NCBI GenBank assembly: GCA_003151935.1
Contig: PLYZ01000046.1
Span: 1 to 34,119, forward strand
DNA from: Candidatus Dormiibacterota bacterium
Lineage (GTDB): Bacteria; Chloroflexota; Dormibacteria; Dormibacterales; Dormibacteraceae
Length of the DNA: 34,119 bases
Reading direction: 5' to 3'
Part shown: positions 6,923 through 14,073 of the stretch, in pieces
Position numbering within the stretch: the first letter of the stretch is position 1
Layout of the letters: each line of letters opens with the position of its first letter
Translations under genes and position numbers: made by a program
The notes under the pieces: generated by a model
Seen by the model: the letters and a program-made list of their open reading frames with translations, nothing else
What the model was told of the DNA's origin: nothing
Databases searched by the model: none

Positions 6923-7891
6923 TCAGTGCCCCGCGCCAGTCGTCGCCGTGGTCGGTACGACGATGGGCGGTAGGGTTTCATCCAGGGTTTCGCGCCGCAC
7001 GTTGAACCAGGGCGGCAGGCTGAGCGTCGAACCCAGGGTCTCGAGAGGTTCGTCCACCGTGAAGCCGGGCCCATCGGTTGCGATCTCAAACAGCACTCCA
7101 CCCGGCTCCCGGAAGTAGATCGACTTGAAGTAGTAGCGCTCGATCACCGGCGTCACGTTACGCCCCGCCTTGACCAGCACCTCGCGCCATTGCGCTTGAT
7201 GGGCGGCGTCGGCGGCCCTCCATGCGACATGGTGCACCGTGCCGATCGACTCCTCGCCTTCGGGCCCCTCGGGTGCCTCGACCACGTCGAGGATCGAATG
7301 CTGCCCGCCCTGACCCGTCTCGAATCGGGTGCGGCGTCCCTCCTGGCCCGCCTTGCGAAAGCCCATCGTCTTGACCAGCAGATCGATCGTCGCGGCGGCC
7401 TCCGCCAACGTCACAGTCACCGAATGAAAGCCGCGAATCGCGTGCTCTCCATCCACCGGGCCATCCGGCCAGGGCACCGATTGAAAGCCCGGAGAAACGT
7501 CGCCGACCAGCTCCAGCTCGATACCGTCGGGGTCGGAGAGGACAAGCGCCTCGGTGCCGAACCGGCTCGTCGAGCTTGACTGCACACCGAGCTTGCGGAG
7601 GCGGCTGTTCCAGAATTCAAGCGAATCGCGCGGCACCGCGAACGAGACGGTGGTGACCTGCCCACCTCCCGCCCGGCGCTTGGGCCAAGCGGGCCAGCCG
7701 AAGAAGGTCGTCGCCGTGCCAGGAGAACCTTTGTAGTCGCCGAAATAGATGTGATAAGTGTCCGGAACGTCCTGGTTGATGCTCTTCTTGACGAAGCGCA
7801 GGCCGAGCACACTGACGTAGAAGTCGACGCATTTCTGAACGTCGCCGGTGATCGAGGTCACGTGGTGAATGCCGGGCAGGCTGGCAGGCAT
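6923..7891 (-). CDS. Ring-cleaving extradiol-type VOC dioxygenase (MhqO/LinE-like)
   Basis: 322 residues with two glyoxalase/VOC modules. Module 1 begins GIHHVTSITGDVQKCVDFY and continues LGLRFVKKSINQDVPDTYHIYFGD, a hallmark of the MhqO/YfiE group of hydroquinone or catechol dioxygenases. Module 2 contains GTVHHVAWRA and GGVLFEIATDGPGF. The metal triad expected in this group is His (GIHH), His (TVHH) and Glu (LFEI), and all are visible. It should open a dihydroxylated aromatic ring with O2 using Fe(II). It lies 12 bp after the citryl-CoA-lyase-like gene and 54 bp before the MPI-family gene on the same strand. Clusters with MPI-like enzymes fit quinone or aromatic detoxification. The exact substrate is not determinable. 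Confidence 0.88.
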   Translation of the reverse strand: MPASLPGIHHVTSITGDVQKCVDFYVSVLGLRFVKKSINQDVPDTYHIYFGDYKGSPGTATTFFGWPAWPKRRAGGGQVTTVSFAVPRDSLEFWNSRLRKLGVQSSSTSRFGTEALVLSDPDGIELELVGDVSPGFQSVPWPDGPVDGEHAIRGFHSVTVTLAEAAATIDLLVKTMGFRKAGQEGRRTRFETGQGGQHSILDVVEAPEGPEGEESIGTVHHVAWRAADAAHQAQWREVLVKAGRNVTPVIERYYFKSIYFREPGGVLFEIATDGPGFTVDEPLETLGSTLSLPPWFNVRRETLDETLPPIVVPTTATTGAGH

Positions 7892-7903
7892 CAGAGTTTG
7901 AGT

Positions 7904-8683
7904 TTAGTCCGTGCCAGGACGGAGATGACTCGAGGATTCGTCCTCGGTTCGCGCCCAGATCTCGGAAGCAAGAGGCTCCTCCGTCTCCTCCTGGATATGC
8001 GCCACCAGGCCAATGGCCCGCGCCATCACGGCGAGTCCTCGGCACACCCGCCAGGGGATCTCCAGCTCGCTTGCGATGGCGCCGATGGCGCCGGTCGCGT
8101 TGACGGGCAGCTCCCGGCCGTGGGTGCGTGTCGCCTCTTCCCCGACAAGCTTCATCAGCGCCACATACCGGCCCGACAGACCGTTCTCGGCCGCAAGCGC
8201 GAACAGCTTGGGCGTGCGAGGGTCGACGGGCTTGTGCACCGGGTGTCCGAGGCCGGCGATGGGCTGCTTCCTTTCTTTATGCGCCTTGACGATTCCGCCG
8301 GCGAGCGCACGTAGGTCAGCTTCTTGCCCGGCTTCACGCAGAGCGTCCTGCAGCATGCGGGCCGCGGCTTCAGCCGATCCACCGAATCGATCGCCCAGCC
8401 CCAACAATCCGGCGGCCACGGCGCCCTGCAAAGACTCGGGTGCGCCGAAATACGTGAGCCGCGCCACGATCGCGCTGGGGGTCATGCCGTGCTCCACCAG
8501 CGTCACCGTGATGGCGTTGAAGACGATCGACTCCTCCTTCGTGGGCAGGCGACCCTTCAGCTCCAGGAACGCGACGTCACCGAGGGAAGCCTTGCCCAGG
8601 AGCTCTTTGACGAGGTCGTGCCCGCGCACCACGATGCGGTCGGCCGTGCTCCATGCAATATCCGACTTGAGCCGTCTTGTCAT
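7904..8683 (-). CDS. Short citrate-synthase-fold protein, citryl-CoA-lyase-like
   Basis: 259 residues, much shorter than citrate synthase (about 370-430) and in the size range of citryl-CoA lyases. Recognisable parts are VEHGMTPSAIVAR (first catalytic His region, about residues 63-75), GLGHPVHKPVDPRTPKL (second His; GFGHRVY-DPR in citrate synthase) and LPVNATGAIGAIASELEIPW. In citrate synthases the last segment carries the catalytic Asp (NVD-F/G); here the aligned residue is Thr. The final part is IGLVAHIQEETEEPLA. It should cleave or condense a 3-hydroxy-acyl-CoA. It overlaps the upstream CoA ligase by 4 bp, so the ligase probably makes its substrate (inference). Confidence 0.8.
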   Translation of the reverse strand: MTRRLKSDIAWSTADRIVVRGHDLVKELLGKASLGDVAFLELKGRLPTKEESIVFNAITVTLVEHGMTPSAIVARLTYFGAPESLQGAVAAGLLGLGDRFGGSAEAAARMLQDALREAGQEADLRALAGGIVKAHKERKQPIAGLGHPVHKPVDPRTPKLFALAAENGLSGRYVALMKLVGEEATRTHGRELPVNATGAIGAIASELEIPWRVCRGLAVMARAIGLVAHIQEETEEPLASEIWARTEDESSSHLRPGTD

Positions 8684-10032
8684 GGGCGGCTGACGGTGAG
8701 CCTGGTCTTGTAGCCGCTCTCCCCGAACTCGGCCTCGGGCACCAGGGTGACACGGCTTCGAAACACCAGCCTGGTGTGGATCGCCTCGGTGATCTCGGCC
8801 ACCAGCTTTGGATCAGAGTCGCGGCCCTCGGGGACCTCGACCTCGATCGGAACCGGTGGCGTGACGCTGACCTCTCCCTTGTTGCGAACGACTCGTGCAC
8901 GGCCCGTAACGCGGGGCCGGTAGTCACCCACGACTGACAGGATCGCGGCCGGATACACGTTCACCCCTCGCACGATGAACATGTCGTCTCGGCGCCCGAG
9001 GACGCGCATTCGGAAAGTCGTCCGTTCGCATGCGCAGGAGGTTCCCTCGATCCGCACGATGTCAGCCCCCCGGAACCGCACCACCGGCATTGCTTCGCGC
9101 GTCAGGGCTGTGTAGACCAGCTCGCCGACCGCGCCGGTCTCGATCTCCATCGGCGCCAGCGTTTCTGGGTCGATCAGCTCAGGCCAGACATGTCCCATTC
9201 CGCAGAAGTGCATGCCCTGCTGGTGCGGGCACTCGCCGAAGAGCGACGGAGCGACGTCGCCGATGCCCATGACCTCGGTCACAGTGACCCCCAGCACCTT
9301 CTCGATGTGGTCCCGGATCGCGGGAATGCCGCCACCGGGCTCGCCGCCCGTGACGATGTGTGTCAGCGGCGTGGCGCTCGGCTGCTCCTCGGTCTTCTCC
9401 ATGCGATTGGCCAGGTACTGGGCGAAACTTGCGGTTGCCAGCAGGGTGTCGGCCACCCGGGCGCGAAGGGAGAACAGCACGCGGTCGGTGTCGCCCGGCG
9501 CCACGGGAATTGTTCGCGAGCCGATCCGCAAGAGGGCGAAGTGTGTGTGACCGGCGACGAAAGGCCCGGCTCCGAACGTGCTCAGAACGCTGCTGTGCTC
9601 GTGGATGCCGGTGGCGTAGTAAGTTCGAGTGCCCATCACGGTCCAGGTCTCCATGTCGGCGCGACTCAGAGCGAGGATGTTCGGCGTGCCGGTCGTGCCG
9701 CTCGTCTGATAGACACGCTTCACCAGGTTCGGTTCGACGCAGAGATTGCTTCCGAATGGAGGGTCTTCGTCCAGGGCGGTCTTGAACTCGTCCTTCGTCG
9801 TGAACGGCAGGTTCTTCAGGTCGCCCAGACCGACGAACGACGAGCCGAGCCCTGCTTCTCGGAACTTTCGCGCATAGAAAGGAGAGGATTCCCTCAGCCG
9901 GCGGAGCTGCCTCTCCCATGCGCTCGTGGCGAGCCGGAAGGAATCGTCCGCGGAGGCGGTCTCGATCTCGCGCTCCCAGATCCAGTCGCGGTCGCAGGCG
10001 TCCCCCGTGAGCCGGTTGCCCCTCGATTCCAT
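8680..10032 (-). CDS. Phenylacetate-CoA-ligase-like AMP-forming acyl-CoA synthetase
   Basis: 450 residues from ATG 10032; an upstream in-frame start at 10074 would overlap the divergent methionine synthase gene. Motifs of the PaaK branch of the ANL superfamily are YQTSGTTGTPN (P-loop), THIVTGGEPGGG, EVMGIGDVAPSLFGEC, RFRGADIV and LGRRDDMFIVRGVNVYP (hinge and C-terminal core), ending with a C-terminal GYKTRL that carries the adenylation lysine position. It should adenylate a carboxylic acid and load it onto CoA. The acid is unknown; aromatic acids are usual for PaaK, yet the partner is citryl-CoA-lyase-like. It is the first gene of a four-gene minus-strand operon and diverges from the methionine synthase across about 12 bp. 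Confidence 0.88.
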   Translation of the reverse strand: MESRGNRLTGDACDRDWIWEREIETASADDSFRLATSAWERQLRRLRESSPFYARKFREAGLGSSFVGLGDLKNLPFTTKDEFKTALDEDPPFGSNLCVEPNLVKRVYQTSGTTGTPNILALSRADMETWTVMGTRTYYATGIHEHSSVLSTFGAGPFVAGHTHFALLRIGSRTIPVAPGDTDRVLFSLRARVADTLLATASFAQYLANRMEKTEEQPSATPLTHIVTGGEPGGGIPAIRDHIEKVLGVTVTEVMGIGDVAPSLFGECPHQQGMHFCGMGHVWPELIDPETLAPMEIETGAVGELVYTALTREAMPVVRFRGADIVRIEGTSCACERTTFRMRVLGRRDDMFIVRGVNVYPAAILSVVGDYRPRVTGRARVVRNKGEVSVTPPVPIEVEVPEGRDSDPKLVAEITEAIHTRLVFRSRVTLVPEAEFGESGYKTRLTVSRP

Positions 10033-10044
10033 GCGGGAGACATG

Positions 10045-11106
10045 ATGCGGGATACCCTTGAGTTGATGACGCATCTATTGCCGACGACGGTGGTCGGCAG
10101 CTACCCACAGCCCGATTGGCTGGTCAACCGCGCCATGCTCGGGAGCCGGCTGCCGCCCCGCACTCGAGCGCTGGAGATCTGGCGAGTGCCGCCCGGCGTC
10201 CTGGAGCAGGCGCAGGACGATGCGACCGTGGTCGCGATCCGAGACATGGAGCGCGCTGGCATCGACATCATCACGGACGGCGAGGTGCGGCGAGAGAGCT
10301 ACTCCAACCGTTTCGCCACGGCGCTCGAAGGCATGGATCTGGACAACCCGGGCACTGCCCTGGACCGCACCGGACATCCGAACCCCGTGCCCCGAGTCGT
10401 CGGATCGATCCGTCGCATTCGCCCGGTCGAGGTGCGCGACGTGAAGTTCCTGCGCGCCAACACCGACCGGCCGATCAAGGCGACCCTGCCCGGTCCGTTC
10501 ACCATGTCGCAGCAGGCGCAGGACGACCACTACCACGACGAAGAGGCGTTCGCGATGGCGCTCGCTGAGGCGGTCAACGCGGAGGTGCGCGACCTGTTCG
10601 CCGCCGGCGCCGACGTGGTGCAGCTCGACGAGCCCTACCTGCAGGCGCGGTCGGAGAAGGCGGAGCGCTTCGCGATCAAGGCGATCAACCGCGCGCTCGA
10701 GGGAATCACTGGTACCACAGCGCTGCACACGTGCTTCGGGTATGCGCATATCGTTCACTCGCGGCCGAACGGCTATCCCTTCCTTGAACAGCTCGCGGAC
10801 GTTTCGGCGAAACAGATCTCCCTCGAGTCGGCGCAGCAGAAGGTCGACCTGTCCGTGCTGAGCTCGCTGCGCGACAAGACGCTGATCGTCGGGGTCATCG
10901 ACCTCGCAGACGAGAGCCCGGTCGAGGACGTCGAGATGGTCGCCGAGAGGATCCGCAAGGCCCTGGAGTTCGTCGACGCCGACCGCCTGATTCTGGCTCC
11001 GGACTGTGGCATGAAGTACCTGCCGCGCCAGAAAGCGTTTGAAAAGCTTGCGGTCCTAACGCGAGCGGCGGCGAAGGTCCGGGCGGAGGTTGGGGGAGGC
11101 AGATGA
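10045..11106 (+). CDS. Cobalamin-independent methionine synthase-like protein, catalytic domain only
   Basis: 353 residues, about half of classical MetE, corresponding to its C-terminal catalytic barrel. The N-terminus LLPTTVVGSYPQPDWLV is the typical start of short MetE homologues. ITDGEVRRESY, KATLPGPFTMS and DVVQLDEPYL follow. Zinc ligands are in ALHTCFG (His and Cys) and APDCGMKYLP (Cys), with the Glu of SLES between them. It should transfer a methyl group to homocysteine or a related thiol; single-domain forms often use a donor other than folate. Frame-compatible starts are 10042, 10045 and 10066; GGGAGA at 10035-10040 favours 10045. The long open frame upstream (from 9190) is antisense to the CoA ligase and not coding. 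The 3' end overlaps a small convergent gene. Confidence 0.88.
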   Translation: MRDTLELMTHLLPTTVVGSYPQPDWLVNRAMLGSRLPPRTRALEIWRVPPGVLEQAQDDATVVAIRDMERAGIDIITDGEVRRESYSNRFATALEGMDLDNPGTALDRTGHPNPVPRVVGSIRRIRPVEVRDVKFLRANTDRPIKATLPGPFTMSQQAQDDHYHDEEAFAMALAEAVNAEVRDLFAAGADVVQLDEPYLQARSEKAERFAIKAINRALEGITGTTALHTCFGYAHIVHSRPNGYPFLEQLADVSAKQISLESAQQKVDLSVLSSLRDKTLIVGVIDLADESPVEDVEMVAERIRKALEFVDADRLILAPDCGMKYLPRQKAFEKLAVLTRAAAKVRAEVGGGR

Positions 11107-11268
11107 CTTCTCGATCCGGCCGGCCAGAGACGCCAGCTCTTCGATCGCGAGCCGAGCAAGCCTGATCGCCCGCGTGTAGGCCGCCTTGCTGGGTTTCTTC
11201 GATCGACCCCGCAGAGACGCGTCGATGAACTTCCTCGCTTGCTCCGACGGATCCTCAGCCAACTTCAT
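11056..11268 (-). CDS. Small basic hypothetical protein
   Basis: 70 residues, strongly basic at the C-terminus (PNLRPDLRRRSR), with a helical middle (YTRAIRLARLAIEELASLAGRIEKS). I do not recognise a family. The ATG overlaps the stop of the 97-residue gene by four bases (atga), with GGAGG immediately before it, which supports a coupled, real gene. Its last 50 bp overlap the 3' end of the methionine synthase gene on the other strand. Amphipathic, positively charged helices could mean nucleic-acid or protein binding; this is only inference. Confidence 0.5.
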   Translation of the reverse strand: MKLAEDPSEQARKFIDASLRGRSKKPSKAAYTRAIRLARLAIEELASLAGRIEKSSASPNLRPDLRRRSR

Positions 11269-11558
11269 CCTCCATTCAATTCAGACCACAAGCGGTCGAC
11301 AATCAACTCAGCGAACCACTCCGACCAGTATTTCTGCTTCAGCTTCTTTCTTGCCAGGTAATTCCTGAACTCGGGCGTCACCTCGAGCTCCGCGACCAGC
11401 AGGGCCGTGACGTCGTCCGGGCGGATTTCCTTGATGTAGGCCCTGGTTGCAGTGTAGGCGTGCTTCGCTTTCGCTTTCCACGCGGGCAGATCGTCCTGGA
11501 GGAGACTCGTCAGGCTTGCGTCGTTGAGGTCCTGGAGCTTCTTCTGCGTCAGCGCCAA
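11265..11558 (-). CDS. Small charged hypothetical protein
   Basis: 97 residues with a TTG start one base after the stop of the upstream membrane-protein gene, and a four-base overlap with the following gene. The sequence is rich in Lys, Glu and Trp (LPAWKAKAKHAYTATRAYIK, KQKYWSEWFAELIVDRLW) and predicted helical throughout. No family is recognised. Tight packing between two other small genes (STAS-like, three-helix membrane protein, this, 70-residue protein) argues for a single four-gene operon of unknown function. A toxin-antitoxin reading of the last two genes was considered but nothing in the sequences supports it. Confidence 0.6.
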   Translation of the reverse strand: MALTQKKLQDLNDASLTSLLQDDLPAWKAKAKHAYTATRAYIKEIRPDDVTALLVAELEVTPEFRNYLARKKLKQKYWSEWFAELIVDRLWSELNGG

Positions 11559-11559
11559 G

Positions 11560-11892
11560 CTATTTCCACAAGACCATGCGCGTCGCCCACACGGCGGCTC
11601 CGAAAACGGCCGCGAGCTCCAGCACGAACAGGCCGACAGTCACGCCATAGGCCTCCTCCGGACCACCACCCACAAGCCAGATCAGACACACCAAGACAGC
11701 AAAGAGGCACAACCCGAACGTCCCCAGCAGGATGCCGCCACCAGTCCGGTACGGCCCAACGACCTGCTCCGGCACGCCGCCTGAGTACGACTGGTACGAG
11801 GCGATGATGACGCCGAGGAAGACGAGGACGAAACCGGCCAGCGCCGCCGAAGCGCCGAGCATGGCGAGCACAACGTCCCTGGGCTCGATCAC
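11560..11892 (-). CDS. Three-helix membrane protein of unknown function
   Basis: 110 residues from GTG 11892, which overlaps the stop codon of the STAS-like gene (gtga). Three hydrophobic helices are visible: about residues 8-32 (VVLAMLGASAALAGFVLVFL), about 50-76 (GGILLGTFGLCLFAVLVCLI) and about 80-107. The loop between the first two contains YQSYSGGVPEQVVGPYR. A much longer frame is open on this strand but its upstream part is a shadow of the STAS-like gene. I know no family. Coupling to a STAS-like protein suggests the two work together at the membrane (inference). Confidence 0.7.
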   Translation of the reverse strand: MIEPRDVVLAMLGASAALAGFVLVFLGVIIASYQSYSGGVPEQVVGPYRTGGGILLGTFGLCLFAVLVCLIWLVGGGPEEAYGVTVGLFVLELAAVFGAAVWATRMVLWK

Positions 11893-12302
11893 GCGTCTGT
11901 GAGCCAGTCTCGCGCTTCCTCGGTGGTCGCGAAATAAGCAATGTCGAGGGCGTCGGCGGGGACCTTGCCCAGGCTGTCCTTGATGTTCACCTCCGCCAGC
12001 ACGCTCGACGGGACCACGACAGCGAAGCGCTTCAGGCCCGCCGCCAGCGCCCGAGGCAGCCACTCCAGGTTGGCTCGATCCTGGTCCGCCGGGTTGAGCA
12101 CCTTCTGCCGCCGGCAGTCCGCCAGCACACGCGAGCATCGGTGCTTTCTCAGCGCCTGGATCTCGGCCTCGAGCAAAGCTGAGAACTCGCTCGAGTTTGC
12201 CCAGCCCTCCCACTCGGCCAGCACGAGCTGCCCCTCTTCGTCCCACCCGACCGAGGCGACGCCGGGCGTATGGAAGTACACGTCATCCTGGGAGGCGCTC
12301 AT
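11889..12302 (-). CDS. STAS/SpoIIAA-like protein
   Basis: 137 residues. The pattern GVASVGWDEEGQLVLAEWEGW, then an amphipathic helix, LRKHRCSRVLADCRRQKVLNPADQ, WLPRALAAGLKRFAVVVPSSVLAEV and AYFATTEEARDWL matches SpoIIAA-like/STAS-SEC14 folds: a strand-helix repeat in which ADCRR sits where anti-sigma-factor antagonists have their regulatory loop. No phosphorylatable Ser or Thr is obvious at the DS position (Asp-Cys here), so partner-switching control is uncertain. The ATG at 12302 has no clear ribosome site. It is the first gene of the four-gene minus-strand operon; the terminator just upstream belongs to the preceding secreted-protein gene. Confidence 0.75.
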   Translation of the reverse strand: MSASQDDVYFHTPGVASVGWDEEGQLVLAEWEGWANSSEFSALLEAEIQALRKHRCSRVLADCRRQKVLNPADQDRANLEWLPRALAAGLKRFAVVVPSSVLAEVNIKDSLGKVPADALDIAYFATTEEARDWLTDA

Positions 12303-12320
12303 CGGGGTGAGCCCAAGAAT

Positions 12321-12350
12321 AAGAGAGGCCCGTCCTGCCGGGCCTCTCTT
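12321..12350 (-). terminator. Rho-independent terminator
   Basis: A perfect 12-bp stem (AAGAGAGGCCCG with its complement) encloses a 6-base loop. On the minus strand an A-run precedes it and CTTATTCTT follows, 26 bp after the stop of the secreted-protein gene. On the plus strand TTTTGTTAT follows, so it may also work in that direction. It insulates the STAS operon from the gene upstream. Confidence 0.75.
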
Positions 12351-12375
12351 TTGTTATCGAAGTACTTTTTTAGGC

Positions 12376-13701
12376 TCAGCAGCCGGTGGCCGGCGCCTTG
12401 AAGCCTGGGAACGGGTTAAGTGAGCCCATCAGGGTGTAGCGACCGACGTTAGCCGAGGCGGTCTGAGTTGGTTCGGAAATCGTGTTCGGCGACGTTCGCA
12501 TGAACCACGGTAGGAAAGCCTCATCCTCTGGGTGGTAGTACCCGTCGGCGCTCTTGCTGCCGTCCGGGTTCGGGCCCTGCTCGAAGGAGTTGGTGCCCTT
12601 GGCGAAGCCGATCGCCACGACCGGGTCGCCGGTCTCGAGCAGGCTGGTGCACCCGTACTGAGGTGCTGTCGGCGTCACCCATGGCTCGACGGTGTTGTTG
12701 ACGAAGGGGTCGTCCGCCCACTCCGAGATCTCATGGGTGAGCGCGTGAATGTCCTGCAGCGCCCAGTCGGTACCGCCGTTCGGCCGGGAGTACACGCCCG
12801 GCTGGACCCACGAGGCCCACGCAAACGTCTGCACCTTGGCATTGCCGTTGCTGTTGTTGCTGCCACCCCCGAGTCCCGAGGCGCGTGTGCCGTGGAAGCC
12901 GATGACGCAGCAGTTGGTGATGCTCGAGCCGATGTGGAGCAGCACGTTGTCGGTCAGGTAGATCGGCAGGTGTGTAAGATCGGCGGTCGTCTCGAGGTTC
13001 TGGATCTGGGCGGCCCACCAGTTGATGCTGATGTCGGCGAAGATCACGCCTCGGCCGCTCTGAAGCAGCACGCCCTGATTGCTGGGAACGTTGATCGTCA
13101 CAGTAGGCAGAACGTTCGGGTGCAGGATCAGGTGGTAGCCGCTCGAACCGGTCTTGTTGAACTGCGCGCGCATGGTCGCGTCCTCGAGCTGCAGCTGCTT
13201 GCCCGCGTCACCCTGGGAAAGAGTGCCGCCCGCGCCCCGGATCAGGGCAGGAGCTGCTGGAAACGCCCCGGCCGCCGTCGCGGCGGGCGTCGTGGCGTAG
13301 TCGTTGTGGGCGAATTGCGGCGAAGCCAGCGTCGCCGCCAGCACGTGGTTGCCGCTGAAGGTGAGGCCGGCGACGTTCACGATCACGGGCGTGATGTCCG
13401 CTTCGATCGTCGTAGAGCACCTCGACCCGGTGCAGTTGTTCGGGTCGGACCCGACCATGTTGTAGCCATAGGTGACGCCGTTGTGCGGATCGAGCGTCGA
13501 GCCGGATCAGTGGGCGACGGTGCGATCGGTCGCCAGAGGCGTCGCTCTGCCGATCGTGGACGTCATCGCCTGAAGCTGCGAGTCGCTAATGACCTGGATC
13601 GAGGACGACGAGCCGGCGGCCACGCTGACCGAGGCCGCCACGAGCGCCCCGGCCGCCGCGGCCATGGCAACGACGCAAGACCGCATGGGACGAAACGACA
13701 T
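12376..13701 (-). pseudogene. Secreted metalloprotease-like protein split by an in-frame TGA
   Basis: One frame runs from ATG 13701 (GAGAGG nine bases upstream) to the stop at 12376, broken only by TGA at 13509-13507. The first part (64 residues) has a signal peptide: MSFRPMRSC, a hydrophobic stretch VVAMAAAAGALVAASVSVAA, then a mature N-terminus. After the TGA, coding-like SGSTLDPHNGVTYGYN runs straight into the 360-residue remainder, which has no signal peptide of its own. That part contains ALTHEISEWADDPF (His codon 12735-12733), a zinc-protease-like HExxE helix seen in uncharacterised secreted bacterial proteins, and a Cys-rich N-terminal segment. TGA probably replaced TGG (Trp). Alternatives are readthrough or an assembly error. 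A terminator follows. Confidence 0.75.
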
Positions 13702-14073
13702 AAGGCACACCCTCTCTTACACCCCAGTTGACTGCACCTCGCCCGTGCGGGCGCTTTCACAAATCCTAATCCGGACCCTGAAGCAACTGTTCAAATTAAG
13801 TTGAATTTTCCCGACGAAATCGGGCCGCCGCCTTTCTCAGATATCCCGGTTCAGAAGGCCGGCCCCGCCTGGAGTGCAGACGAAGCACCCTTCACCCGGT
13901 CTTTACCGTCTCCCTTAAAGACCCTGCTGAGCGGGGTCCAGCAGCGGTTGTGCGATCATTCCCGAGCTAAGAACGCCCCTTGAATAAACATTCGCTTTAC
14001 AGTTTCGGCAGAGTTATGCCAAACCCAGCCCATCTCGGATGTTGCCTCCTACAGTAGATAGTGGATAGCCAGG
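13702..14073. other. 372-bp gene-free stretch
   Basis: The left end should hold the promoter of the minus-strand secreted-protein gene (A/T-rich around 13765-13805). A small GC palindrome CGCCCG-TG-CGGGCG lies at about 13744-13757. The right half leads to the response regulator at 14074. I see TAGATA about 20 bases before its start but no convincing -35 box, and no ribosome site. A 60-codon plus-strand frame starting with TTG at 13801 has no coding character. No RNA gene is recognisable. Confidence 0.4.

Noticed and set aside
9190-10041. Long N-terminal extension of the methionine synthase frame
   Set aside because: It is antisense to the CoA ligase, whose motifs are clear. The MetE family start fits 10045, with a ribosome site before it.
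11056-11558. Toxin-antitoxin pair
   Set aside because: Gene size and overlap fit, but neither protein shows a toxin fold or a DNA-binding antitoxin motif.
13484-13506. SECIS-like hairpin after the in-frame TGA
   Set aside because: The stem has a mismatch and a 3-base loop, and no Sec-dependent family is involved. A nonsense mutation is more likely; kept only as a possibility in the finding.
12532-13731. A 399-codon plus-strand open frame
   Set aside because: It is antisense to the secreted-protein gene; its composition is Arg/Val/Gly-rich shadow sequence with no domain, and the minus strand has signal peptide, motifs and terminator.
13915-13970. Possible further copy of the shared upstream element
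   Set aside because: It has a CCC...GGGG hairpin and TGCGAT, but the spacing (15 instead of about 22) is wrong and it is not next to a start codon.
13801-13983. 60-codon plus-strand frame in the gene-free stretch
   Set aside because: TTG start, no ribosome site, no recognisable protein features.
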